Positions 33,474 to 43,800 of a stretch of DNA of 64,000 nucleotides are shown here, piece after piece. The stretch's first letter is position 1, and each line of letters starts with the position of its first letter. The DNA is from Niastella vici (GTDB lineage Bacteria > Bacteroidota > Bacteroidia > Chitinophagales > Chitinophagaceae): NCBI RefSeq assembly GCF_002077945.1, contig NZ_LVYD01000060.1:1-64000 (forward strand), read 5' to 3'. The translations under genes and the position numbers were made by a program. The notes beneath the pieces were generated by a model. The model made no database searches. It was not told the origin of the DNA and saw only the letters and a program-made list of their open reading frames with translations.

Positions 33474-36400
33474 TTATTGAAAAAAATGACCTGAATTTCC
33501 TCCCAATCGGGTGTTGCCCGCGCTGTACAGGGGCCGTCCATCGGGCCCGCGGAGCGCTAACAGGGCAGCTCTTATATTGGCATCGATCGTTGTGCTGGCC
33601 AGGTTCAGATCGCTTATGACCGCGGCACGCGTTTTCGATGCAGGGGCTGCAGTGCATATATCGGCAAACATATTTTCATACTTCGTTCTGTCTCTTTTCG
33701 CTGCCTGCAGCATTGACCAGTAATACAGGCTTCCCAGGTTCACATAGCCGGCGGCGGTAGTTACCAGCCCTGGTGCCGGCGTTGCGAGGTTTTCGTCGAG
33801 CATATATTTGCCCTGTGCTTCGTAGGCCCTGGCCTCCAGCGCCAGGGAATCGACCAACTGCTCTGTAGGCCGGCTCAGGTCATCTGCTGCATGCGTGAGT
33901 TCATGTATGATAAGCGCCCGGTGATCGAGCTGGAAAATATCTACATCGGTTGGTACGTACATCGTATTCGCTTTACGGATATCCTGGTCGGTTGAGTAGC
34001 TGTAACCGGCGTCGCCGCTGCCTAATAATCTTCTGTATACGGAGGGAATAAGTGCGTCCACCTTTATAGTGCCGTTCAGGATGGCCGATGCAGTGGAGTG
34101 ATTGTACCTTCTGGCAATGACATACACGGTGCCGGCCATGATCTGATCGCCCGGTGTGCCGTCAACCGCTGCATTGTTCATGGCGGTAAGCACTTCCAGC
34201 AGTGGGACCACGGGCTGACTGAAACTGGCCGAAATGGTGAGCTTGATCGCCTGATCGGCAAATTGTGTTCCGCCCACTTGTTGTATGTGTTGCTCAATGT
34301 CCTGGTCAATGCCCTGCTGTGCCTGCGCTATGGTTTCGCCCGAGAGGCCCAATACGGCCTGCAATAAACGCAGCATGTAACCGCTAAAGCCGGGCGGAAG
34401 CGCCGTGCGGTCGAAATTGATCACATAATTCTTATCGGCCTCCAGTATGTTGCTCATAGAAAGGATCAATGGCCCGCCCCGGTGCGCCCGCATCAGGGTT
34501 ACATTCACCGGGTTGCGCATGGCTGCCATCAGCAGCAATTCGGCATGTAAAATGGAACCGTTGCGTTCAATGGCATTCTTTCTTAATACCCGGATCTCAT
34601 TGTCGCTCAGCACACCATCGGCCACAAAGTTCTTTACGGTGTTGAAGAAGCCGCTGTTCAAGCCATCATGTCCCGGGTCAAATATATAGTTGCCGGTAAA
34701 GGTGGTGCCGGTTGGGTCTTTCTCCGCCTTTCTTTTCACCGGCTCGCCATGCCCCTGTTGTACGATATGAGTGAGCTCATGCGCCAGTAATTTTTTGCCT
34801 TCCGTGGAGGCAGGTTCGTATTTACCATTATTGAAGAAGATGTGGTTGCCGTGGGTGAAGGCCTGTGCGTTGACCTCGCTTGCCAATGCTATTGCTTCAT
34901 TGTCATAATGAACACGAACAGTGGAAAAATCACAACCAAACTGTTTGCCCATTTCGGCTCGTACGTCAAGGGGCAGTGGCTGGCCGTGTGCTTTGGCCGT
35001 TTCCATTCTTTCTGCAAAATCATCGGGTACGGCATAGCCATGTTCGCCCGGTACTTCTTTTTTCTGTAGTGGGTTTGTTTGTTGGGAAGCCGGGGCCTTG
35101 GTCGATTTATTGGCATTGGGATCGGGCGGCACCAGCATTTCAAGCTGCATTTTGTCATCCAGGGTAAGGGTAGGGCGGTTGCGCATAAAATCATCAATGA
35201 TCAATAGCTTCGACGCCGCGGTAAAACCGGGTTCGTTTTGCAGCCATTTATAAAAAGCGTCGTATTCTTCCCGTTCATACCCAATGATCGCGTTCCTGAG
35301 CATTTGCCTGATCTCGGGTTTTAGCTTTTTATTTTCGTCCACAATTTTCCAGGCCTGTGTTCTTTTGTCGAAATAATCCTGGTTGATGGATTGGTTGAAG
35401 GCAAATACCTCTTTGGTGTACGCGCCGCGGTAAGCGACGCCCACACTGGTTTTGATCCTTTCTGCCGTTTTTGCTTCCTCTTCTTTGGGATCGGGCGCTT
35501 TTCCGTCAACGCCGTCTTTCGCCTTTTCTTTAAAGGTTTCGGGATCTTTGGCGTGCTCACCGATCTTGTCTTTCAGCTCGCTGCCAACGTCTTCAGGCGC
35601 CAGGCTGTTGTTCTCCCCAAATTTCAACGGCACTTTCAGGGTGCCATCGAACCAGCTGAATTTGTATTCACCTTTCAGGTCGTCGGGTTTCCATTTGTGT
35701 TCCCATAGTGTTACATCGGTAAGCAGTAAGTTGAGATAAACTTCCACGCCCACTTCCACATCGTAGCCGATCTTTGAATCTACCTCGAAGTCCATTTCGG
35801 CGGTCTTGAATTCAAGGCCTTTATCTGCCGAGAAGCCGGCCTGCACCTTCGCGTGTGCCGTTGCATCGAAAGCGGTGAGCTTCAGATTTAACCGGCCTGT
35901 TCCGCGCACGCCGGCAATCAGCACTTCCAGTCCGGCCGAGGCGCCAATAAACGCATCCACCCCTGCCGCCACGCCGGTACTGAGTGAAATGTCTGACGTG
36001 ACCTTCGCTTTGCTCAGGTCTTTCAAACTTACCGGCTCCAGGGTAACATTGGTGCCTTTATCGAGCGTGAGCCCTTTGAAGTCATAGAACAATCCTACTC
36101 CTGCTTCGAGCCCCAGCACCAGGGAGGCAACGCCGCAGGAGGCTACCGGAATGCTTTTTTTGAAGTCGAATATTTTAAGTGCTTCATCGGTGTGCATGTC
36201 TCCTTTCTTCCCTTTCACTATGTTCTTGTCTTCCTTTACCTCTATTTTTCCGCCGATGATAAGGTCCCCGTCTTTGGTGATCTTCACGTTCAGTGTGCCG
36301 TCAACGTCCTTGACGATATCGAGGGTTACCGTACCTGAAGCATAAAAGGCCAGTTCTTTGCCAACGCCTTCGATCTTTTTTCCTTCCTCGTCAAGATTGC

Positions 36401-39400
36401 CGTTGGTTACACCCAGTTCGAAATCTCCCTTCACCTTTCCTTTTTCAAAATTCACTTTAGCCGATACATCAAATACGCCTTTTGAAAATCCCACTTTCAC
36501 TTCTGTGATGGTAAGCCCGGCAATATTGATATTGGGATTAAGCGTTCCTTTGATACTAACATCCCAGCCCGCATCGCCTTTTTCAAATACGGCCTGCACT
36601 TTGGCATCGGATTTCAGCTTGTTACCGAACTCGATGTCGCCTGCTATCTTCAATCCGCCATTTTCCTGTTGTTCCACCTTGATGCCGATCTCCTTTACGC
36701 CCGGAATATTCAATTGCGCCTTGCCTTCACCAGTGATCTTGTTATCGGCATAGCCTAATTTCACCGTCAGCTCTTTTACGCCGGGGATCTTTTCTTTTTC
36801 CAACGTAACAGAACCAGCGAATTTGAACTCTTTGTCGATATAGGATGCTTCGATCTTTGACTTGAAGAGCTCCGGATCAAATTCAAACATGCCTTTGATA
36901 CCGAAACCATCGTGCGTACTGCCAAGACCCGTTAACTGTCCCTTGCCAACTTTCTCCACTTCGAACTCAAGAAAACCCTGCACACCCAGTCCCTTCTTCG
37001 TGCTGGCGAAAATAGACAGGCTAAGATCGTTGATCTTAAATGGCTTTGGGAACTTGTCTTTGAAATCGTCGACCTGCAATTGTTTGCTTACCGTAAAATC
37101 ATCGCCCTGTAAACTGAATTCGATGGGTGTTTTGTCGATGATGGGAATGGTGGTGATGATGTTTCCATTAAGGATAAGACCTGCGGTTTCGTGCAGGCTG
37201 AACTCAGTAAGCTGAATAGGGCTGAGGCCATTGAATTCAAGAATACCTTCGAGGCCTTTGTTTTTATCCCAGGCTGAAAAGTCAAAATAACCTGTATTTA
37301 AAAGGAAAGGCATTTTTTTGAATGGCACCTCAAAAGGCCTGCCGGCCTTCATTCGCTTGGTAAAGTTCTGGCTAAGTGTTACATTGACCTTTCCAAAATC
37401 CTGGTCATCTGCCGTTCCCGGCGTGTATTCGAAACCGGTAAGGTCTATCCCGGGTAACCAATTCTTCTTAGGGCCTTTAAAGGGCAGCGCTATCTTCATT
37501 GGGATGCCGGAGCCTTTCCGGATGTACAGCACAAACTCTTTATCTGAACCCTGTGATGCCTTGATCTCACCGGGAGTCATTTCTCTTATCTGCAGCAAAT
37601 GTTTACCATCTTTGATTTCGTCTACATTCCAGTATACATTACTGTTTGCCTGTCCCGCATAGGGCAGGTTCCAGGCTTCTATTTTATGGAAATGGGTGAT
37701 ATAATCTGTATTGAGTACTTTTCTGTCGGGAAGATCGGGATTTGTCTTTTTCAATTCAGGCCGGGCCTCATCCATTCTTTTTTCCCGTTCTATCTTTATT
37801 GCATTACCGGAACTGGTATTGGCCAGTTTGTCGGTCAATTCATAATTGGTCTCAATATTGTCACCGCCCAGTTGCAGCTCTACAATATGATCTACCTGGT
37901 GAATATTGCCTTTGCTGAACCGGTTCCATTTGGGGTTGATGGCTTCTTCCTGTATTTGCTCCAGCTTGCCGATGATCCGGAATTCCGAATTTTTTGCTTT
38001 TAAAAAATAGATCCCGTCGTTGCTCTTTTGTTTATCTTTCAAAAAGTCTGCTGTCTTTGCATACACTGCGCTTTGAACAAATTCTTTCCAGATCTCATTA
38101 TGATCACGCACTTTTGGCCGGGGCGAGAGGGCGTGCAGTGGCAGCTTGAACTTCTCCTGGTTTCTTTTTTTGAAGTCGGGAAGAACAATTTTCTCCAGAT
38201 GTAATTCCAGCTTCCCCTTATCGAACCGGGGGAGTTTATTGGGATCATTGGCCGGTTTGTTATCATCCCCATTCCGTTGTATCAGCTTCCGCTTTGCCGA
38301 GGCGCCTTGTTGTATGGTATGCGTTAGCTCATGTGCCAACAGGTGCTGCCCATCTTTGGTAGCCGGGTTGTATTTTTCGCGGTTGAAATAGATGTCTTTG
38401 CCATGGGTGAATGCCTGTGCGTCGATCGCCCTGCTCATATCAGCCGCACGCTGGTCGGTATGAATGCGCACCCCGCTGAAATCGGCGCCCATGGCCGACC
38501 CCATGGAACTTTGTACTTTGCCCGGTAGCGGATCGCCTTTTCCTTTGGAAGCCGTAATGGATTGTTCTACCGAAGCAGGTGCTGTTGCATTTTCGGCTTT
38601 GCCTTTTCGTTGTATTTTTTTTCGTTGTACGGGCGAACCGGCGCCAAAAGCCGTAAAAAATCCGGTATACGCACTTAAGGGCCTGGTATTTTCCTTTACC
38701 TCACTGTACAACCCACTGTTGCCATCGATGCTGTACACATTGTTGCCATCTATTTTCACAATGATACAATGGTGCTGATAAGGTTGATCGATATACCCGA
38801 TATCGCCGGCCTGTGGATTGGTGGTTTGCTGAAGGGTGCCGAATGCGGATACCCCTTTCCCGATCTGCCAGTTCCCGATATCTTTTCCGGCACGCTTATG
38901 CGCCCATACGGAGAATATACCGCACCAGGAAGGCAGCTTTGCCCCCGCGGTTTGAATGGTGGCATCGTCCCAAACCCCGGGCGCCGCCAAATGAAAGATG
39001 TCGAGCAGGTATTTGGCGCCTACCCGCTGACCGCCTTCCGCATGTTTCGCTTCTATTTTGCCGATCATCGATCGCGCTGCGGCAACAACCGATTCGCGTG
39101 AGCCGTTACTGTCTATGTCTTCACCGAGCCGTTGAATACTGGCGGGTTTAAGGAAGATATAGTCGCCTTCTTCGCATTCGCGGCCGCGTTGTGCCGGTTC
39201 CTTTTTGGTTTGAACCGAAGGGCCGCCCTGGATACTGCTTACTACTTTGCTGGCCATTTGATCTGCTTCGGCTTCATACGGATCATCAGGCGCACCGATG
39301 GCCAGTTTTGCCTGCACTTCGTCTGCCACCTGGTCTGCTTCCTGCTCCATAACGTCATCGGCCTTTCCAATGGCCAGCTTGGGTTGAATGCTTTCGGGAT

Positions 39401-39509
39401 GGGTAAAAAATGCAGGGGCGCTGGTAGTGCTTCCTTTCCGGTCAAAGAAAGGCGCACCGCTATGCGAAGCAGTGGTAGCCGGTTGTGCCAGTTTTGCGGT
39501 TTTACCCAT
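33474..39509 (-). CDS. Giant DUF4157 eCIS payload candidate, multi-domain
   Basis: A 2011-residue protein inside the eCIS operon. Residues 44-66 and 68-90 are two copies of the K-L-A-I-G-x-x-D-D-x-x-E-x-E-A-D motif found before DUF4157 domains. Residues about 135-290 resemble a CHAP/NlpC-P60-like Cys-His domain, with Cys196 in P-S-W-C-G-I-F and His246/247. A first DUF4157 (PF13699) ends in HELTH at 393-397. An HNH-like segment follows at 537-558 (D-H-I-V-E-L plus Asn551 and Asn555). Residues about 700-1400 are amphipathic beta-strand repeats. A second DUF4157 has HELTH at 1577-1581, and a third HELTH at 1869-1873 lies in the C-terminal part. DUF4157 is the domain most linked to eCIS effectors; function as injected toxin is inferred. 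Confidence 0.8.
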   Translation of the reverse strand: MGKTAKLAQPATTASHSGAPFFDRKGSTTSAPAFFTHPESIQPKLAIGKADDVMEQEADQVADEVQAKLAIGAPDDPYEAEADQMASKVVSSIQGGPSVQTKKEPAQRGRECEEGDYIFLKPASIQRLGEDIDSNGSRESVVAAARSMIGKIEAKHAEGGQRVGAKYLLDIFHLAAPGVWDDATIQTAGAKLPSWCGIFSVWAHKRAGKDIGNWQIGKGVSAFGTLQQTTNPQAGDIGYIDQPYQHHCIIVKIDGNNVYSIDGNSGLYSEVKENTRPLSAYTGFFTAFGAGSPVQRKKIQRKGKAENATAPASVEQSITASKGKGDPLPGKVQSSMGSAMGADFSGVRIHTDQRAADMSRAIDAQAFTHGKDIYFNREKYNPATKDGQHLLAHELTHTIQQGASAKRKLIQRNGDDNKPANDPNKLPRFDKGKLELHLEKIVLPDFKKRNQEKFKLPLHALSPRPKVRDHNEIWKEFVQSAVYAKTADFLKDKQKSNDGIYFLKAKNSEFRIIGKLEQIQEEAINPKWNRFSKGNIHQVDHIVELQLGGDNIETNYELTDKLANTSSGNAIKIEREKRMDEARPELKKTNPDLPDRKVLNTDYITHFHKIEAWNLPYAGQANSNVYWNVDEIKDGKHLLQIREMTPGEIKASQGSDKEFVLYIRKGSGIPMKIALPFKGPKKNWLPGIDLTGFEYTPGTADDQDFGKVNVTLSQNFTKRMKAGRPFEVPFKKMPFLLNTGYFDFSAWDKNKGLEGILEFNGLSPIQLTEFSLHETAGLILNGNIITTIPIIDKTPIEFSLQGDDFTVSKQLQVDDFKDKFPKPFKINDLSLSIFASTKKGLGVQGFLEFEVEKVGKGQLTGLGSTHDGFGIKGMFEFDPELFKSKIEASYIDKEFKFAGSVTLEKEKIPGVKELTVKLGYADNKITGEGKAQLNIPGVKEIGIKVEQQENGGLKIAGDIEFGNKLKSDAKVQAVFEKGDAGWDVSIKGTLNPNINIAGLTITEVKVGFSKGVFDVSAKVNFEKGKVKGDFELGVTNGNLDEEGKKIEGVGKELAFYASGTVTLDIVKDVDGTLNVKITKDGDLIIGGKIEVKEDKNIVKGKKGDMHTDEALKIFDFKKSIPVASCGVASLVLGLEAGVGLFYDFKGLTLDKGTNVTLEPVSLKDLSKAKVTSDISLSTGVAAGVDAFIGASAGLEVLIAGVRGTGRLNLKLTAFDATAHAKVQAGFSADKGLEFKTAEMDFEVDSKIGYDVEVGVEVYLNLLLTDVTLWEHKWKPDDLKGEYKFSWFDGTLKVPLKFGENNSLAPEDVGSELKDKIGEHAKDPETFKEKAKDGVDGKAPDPKEEEAKTAERIKTSVGVAYRGAYTKEVFAFNQSINQDYFDKRTQAWKIVDENKKLKPEIRQMLRNAIIGYEREEYDAFYKWLQNEPGFTAASKLLIIDDFMRNRPTLTLDDKMQLEMLVPPDPNANKSTKAPASQQTNPLQKKEVPGEHGYAVPDDFAERMETAKAHGQPLPLDVRAEMGKQFGCDFSTVRVHYDNEAIALASEVNAQAFTHGNHIFFNNGKYEPASTEGKKLLAHELTHIVQQGHGEPVKRKAEKDPTGTTFTGNYIFDPGHDGLNSGFFNTVKNFVADGVLSDNEIRVLRKNAIERNGSILHAELLLMAAMRNPVNVTLMRAHRGGPLILSMSNILEADKNYVINFDRTALPPGFSGYMLRLLQAVLGLSGETIAQAQQGIDQDIEQHIQQVGGTQFADQAIKLTISASFSQPVVPLLEVLTAMNNAAVDGTPGDQIMAGTVYVIARRYNHSTASAILNGTIKVDALIPSVYRRLLGSGDAGYSYSTDQDIRKANTMYVPTDVDIFQLDHRALIIHELTHAADDLSRPTEQLVDSLALEARAYEAQGKYMLDENLATPAPGLVTTAAGYVNLGSLYYWSMLQAAKRDRTKYENMFADICTAAPASKTRAAVISDLNLASTTIDANIRAALLALRGPDGRPLYSAGNTRLGGNSGHFFQ

Positions 39510-39518
39510 AGATTGTTT

Positions 39519-40802
39519 TTATCGCCATTCTACACGGATCAGTTGATTAAGCCAGGGAAATTTTATGATGCTCAGGTTCCAGGGCAGATGATCAAGCAAC
39601 ACATCGATACCACTGGTTTCTAACGTGAATGTGATCGTTGTTTGTTCCAGGAATAATTTTCCGGGCCGGCTTAAAAAGCCTTCCCTTAATCCTGCTGCCG
39701 AGGTATTATTTATGATAGTCCATTGTGCAATGGCTGCGTGCAGCATGTTCCCGGTTTCCTCTTTTTCCGGTTCGGTTAGCGCATAAGCGCCTGCTTCCAA
39801 CACCTCCCATAAAGGCATGCCGCACAAAGTTTTTGCGACTGCCAGTTCATGATCTTTCGGATTGGTATTGCCGGTAGCTGCATAATAGATCAGGAGCACC
39901 GCCTTTGCTTTCGCCGCCTCGTTTATAAACAAGCCGTTTTCGAGTAACGACAGGTGGTTGAAGAGGTGTTTGAAAAAAGGGTGCAGCAATACCACGCCGG
40001 CAAAGGCGCAAAAAATACCTTCCTGCAACGGCGAGGGTTGCGCTTCCGGAATTACAGCTTCCCCGGTCGTTCCGGGCAAATGGGGCAACGCTTCTCCGGG
40101 CTGCCACGTTGTTTTACCGGCAGCAAATTGCAGCAGGGCCGCTGACCATAATTGATGTTTAGTTCGCTGGTATTCGGGTGATAATTCCATTTGGCTGGCC
40201 ATTCTATCGATCTCAGCTGGTAAGCCGGGCTGCGGTTTCGCGGTGAGCACCCCGGCCAACTGTTGCAAAAAATGCGCAGAATGGTCGCGCACCACGCGTA
40301 ACAGGAACCAGCGATGTTGCTTAAGAAGATCTTTTGTTCGCGCTGTCAACTGGTGATCAATGGCCAGCTGGTGCAAAACCTGTTCAAGCCAGGCTGCGGG
40401 CGTATGCTGCAATGCCCAGGGCAGCACCCCGTTTTCCATATAATACAGCCATTGCCCGCAGGCATGCGCCGGCCTGGTCCTTACCGTAACACTGGTTGCT
40501 TTGTTGGTTTCCTCCCTGCCAGTAGCAGAAAGCCTTTCGGATAATGACTGTTTAAGGATCTGGTAAAGCTGTTCGCTGTTTGCTATGAGTTTTTCATTTT
40601 TCCAGTGCAGGTTGCCCAGATCGATCTCGACCCGGTCAAGACTGATCATTTCGTTGGGTGATGATAGTTCGGTGAGTACTTTATCGAGCGCAGGAGCCAC
40701 CTGGTCATAGAAATAATCCCTGGCACTTTGCTGTATCGAAAAGGCATCGTGCCCTGCAGCAAGCTGTAAAGAGATCAATTGTTTTCTGATGACGTGCTTC
40801 AT
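39519..40802 (-). CDS. eCIS tape-measure protein
   Basis: A 427-residue protein matching the contractile-injection tape-measure family by its N-terminus. It has an amphipathic start (H-V-I-R-K-Q-L-I-S-L-Q-L), Y-F-Y-D-Q-V-A-P-A-L-D-K-V-L, and I-S-L-D-R-V-E-I-D-L-G-N-L, typical of Bacteroidota CIS tape-measure proteins. The family sets tube length inside the assembling particle. At 427 residues it is short compared with phage tape measures, suggesting a short tube or that only part of the length is set by it. The start overlaps nothing; the 1604-residue baseplate gene ends two bases before it in the operon. Confidence 0.8.
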   Translation of the reverse strand: MKHVIRKQLISLQLAAGHDAFSIQQSARDYFYDQVAPALDKVLTELSSPNEMISLDRVEIDLGNLHWKNEKLIANSEQLYQILKQSLSERLSATGREETNKATSVTVRTRPAHACGQWLYYMENGVLPWALQHTPAAWLEQVLHQLAIDHQLTARTKDLLKQHRWFLLRVVRDHSAHFLQQLAGVLTAKPQPGLPAEIDRMASQMELSPEYQRTKHQLWSAALLQFAAGKTTWQPGEALPHLPGTTGEAVIPEAQPSPLQEGIFCAFAGVVLLHPFFKHLFNHLSLLENGLFINEAAKAKAVLLIYYAATGNTNPKDHELAVAKTLCGMPLWEVLEAGAYALTEPEKEETGNMLHAAIAQWTIINNTSAAGLREGFLSRPGKLFLEQTTITFTLETSGIDVLLDHLPWNLSIIKFPWLNQLIRVEWR

Positions 40803-40803
40803 G

Positions 40804-43800
40804 CTATTCGTCTTTTTTCTTTTTTCGTTTAGGCGGTGCTTCCTTTGGTGCTTCCTTTGGTGTTTCCTTCGGTTGCTTTACCGGTTCTTTTGTTGGCGCT
40901 GTGCCGGTCCCCTGCTTTCTGCCGCAATAATCTTCAAAGCAATAGATCTCATTGATCTGGTCTATGAAGCCTAACGGGCGCAACACCCGGTCTTTTTCAT
41001 CCCAGCAGGTTTGTTTCGGTGGCGTGGGGTCTTTGCAAGGTTGGCAGTCAACACAAGCGGGCAAACATTCGTAATAGGTGCTGAAAAGCAGGTCAATGAA
41101 ATTGCAGGCATTAAAATCAACGTTGCAATTCGTAAGACCGGCCATCCATTTTTCCCACTGGAAATAAGTTGATTCGAGCCGGCAAAAATCAATGGGTCTT
41201 AGCCAGATGATCCGCAACAGTACATGGGCAGGTGCTTCGCGGTATAACAATTGTTCAAACAGCAGCCGTTCTTTTTCATCGCGGAACCGCTTACTCCAGG
41301 CAGGCAGGAAAACGGTAGCGATAAAAGAATAGGGATCGGTGCCTGGTTTGAAGCAGACGTTTATTTCTTTTCCGGCACACCCAAAATCTTCCTGCACCCA
41401 ATGCGGGAAATCACAATCTGTTCCGCAGGCTGCCAGCTTCCTTCTGCAACGGCAATCTTCTTCTTTAAAGGGGCGTAGCAGAATATGTTCTATCAAATGC
41501 ATGCCCTGCATATTGATGAGCCGTTTAGCCCTTTCCACCGCCTGGCAATCTTCTTTTATTGTGGGATAACATTGCGGGTTAATGGCGATGATATCCGACT
41601 GCGGCGCGGGTTTTTGCGAAGTGATGATCGACGGGTGAAAGCTATGCAGCGCTATGCCATACGAGTTGTCTTCGCAGTAAATGACAGCCCGGTAGTTTTT
41701 CTTATCGGCCAGCATTTTCAATGCTGGTTCCAGGGCGGCAAGGGCTTCGTAACAGGTGGCGTAACAGCAGGTGCTTTTCCAGGCCACTGTACAATTGTTT
41801 TTCTCCTTCCTGTCGTTACCACAGTCGTTATATCCGGGAAATTTGATCTCCAGGCAGTATTTGAATTGTTCGGGCTCGCCTTTGTTTGTTTTGAGTTTTG
41901 TTCGCACAATAGGGAAGAGGCAGGCCCAGGTGCGTAATTCCTTTTCCCAGGCTTCTATCCATTGTTTCTTTTCTTCATCGGTTAATTGCGGTTTGTTTTC
42001 GGTTGACCGTATAACGATCTGCGTATTGGGGAAGCTGTGCTCGAGATAGCCATTGGCGGTATAGGTGGTGTTGCCTTTATTGCCTGCGAGTATCAATTCG
42101 GCCAGCCGCACAAAGATGTCACAACGGTCCTGCGAGGGAATTTTATCGAGGTTTATTCTTGCAAAAGGTTTTCCTTCCTTATTGAACAGCTCACCCGTTG
42201 CACCATTAAAGGACCAGGCGTTATTTTCGATATATGCCTTTGCCTGTTCCTGCAATGCTTCGAGCGCTTTTTCCTGTTCCTTTTCTGAATCATACTGGCA
42301 GGGGTGTTGCAACGAGCCCTGCCCGCAGGTACCATAAAATGAAAAACAGGCTTTATTGCGCTGATAGGTCCAGAAGGCCTTTTCGCCCTGGGCGGCACAA
42401 ATGAACTTTTCAATGCCTTTAGGTCCCCAGGCGTCTTCAATGGTGGCAAATACATCGGTGCTTTGCGCCAGCACTTCGCGTATAAACAGCTTAAAAGAAT
42501 AGGTATGGTAAATGATGCCATTATCATAACTGCCGGTGCACGCACAATCGGCGAAATAATTGCCTGCATAACCGGCAAGCAGCTGGAAAAAAGCAAATTC
42601 CTCAAAGGCTTCTTCTTTGGTTTCAAAATGCGTGGTGCTGATCCAGTTGCCCTGTAATTTATCATCAAGCCGCAGGTTAAAGTAATATTTAATGTTGGCG
42701 GGGTCATCGGCTGCGCCCGGCGCCGGTGCTGTATATTCTTTGCAATACAGTTCGGCATAGGGAATAGAGGTGATATCGATCTTCCTGAAAGGATAGAGCG
42801 ACAATACTTTTATCAATTCATTGAGCCAGCCGGCTCCCCAGGTATTTTCAAGGGTTGTTTGGGTGGCAGCGGGTATCCGAACAATGGTGTTGGCGGTGGC
42901 GGGCTGATTGTCATAAATAATGTAATCGCCATAACTGCCCGTTGCCGCGCCATAGGTGAGCACATCGATCAGGTTGTTATTAAAAGCATCGATCGCTTCC
43001 TGCTTACTGTTATATATTTTAATTCCCTGAAATAAAACGAGGTCGCCTGGTATGCTGCCCAGGTTTTTTACCGGAATAATAAAAGGGTATTGACCCGGAT
43101 TGGTTTCGATTAACAGGTCCTGGTTGAACAGCACAATGGGTATTTGGTTAATAAGGTCCCTGGTAAGGGCCGCCAGCTGGTGTCGGCTGCCAAGGGCCGT
43201 TGCCTTGTCGGTAAAAGGCATCGAGAAAAACGCAGGAAGATGTTCTTTGTCGACCAGCCGGTATACATAACCTAATCTTTCGGCAGCTGCACCTGCATCC
43301 CGGTCAGCGATCTTGTTGATGTTGCTGCCACCTTTCAGAAGCGGATCAAAGAAGTAAGTGTCGTCGAAAGGCTCAACAACAAAAGGGCAGCCATAATTTT
43401 TTTTACCGGAATATATACCTGCAATAGCTTTTACTTTTTTCTCAAAACCCGATACATTATAATTGATGAGGCTATCTAACTGGTAATTGAAGGCTTTTCC
43501 CCGGTTACGGCTCAGGTCGGGATATTGCAGCAGGTACTGTTCGGCGGCATAGATATCCGTTACCCCCATTGCCGACTTCCAGTTGTAGATGACAAAGTCG
43601 GTAAATTGTTCTGCAAATCTCGACAGCAGATGGGTCAAAAAACCAGTTCTTCTTTTTTCATAAAGTTCCTCATCTTCAACCAGGATACCCAGGTAATCGG
43701 TGTAGGTGATCAGGTTCAGCTCAAGATCAAAGGTAAACTGGGTGCCGCCGGTTATAAAGCTGCGGTAATTTTTTTCAAATACACCCGCATATTGTACACT

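Noticed and set aside
39132-39623. 163-codon plus-strand frame antisense to the payload gene start
   Set aside because: Shadow frame over the DUF4157 gene and the tape-measure end; composition is that of a reversed coding strand.
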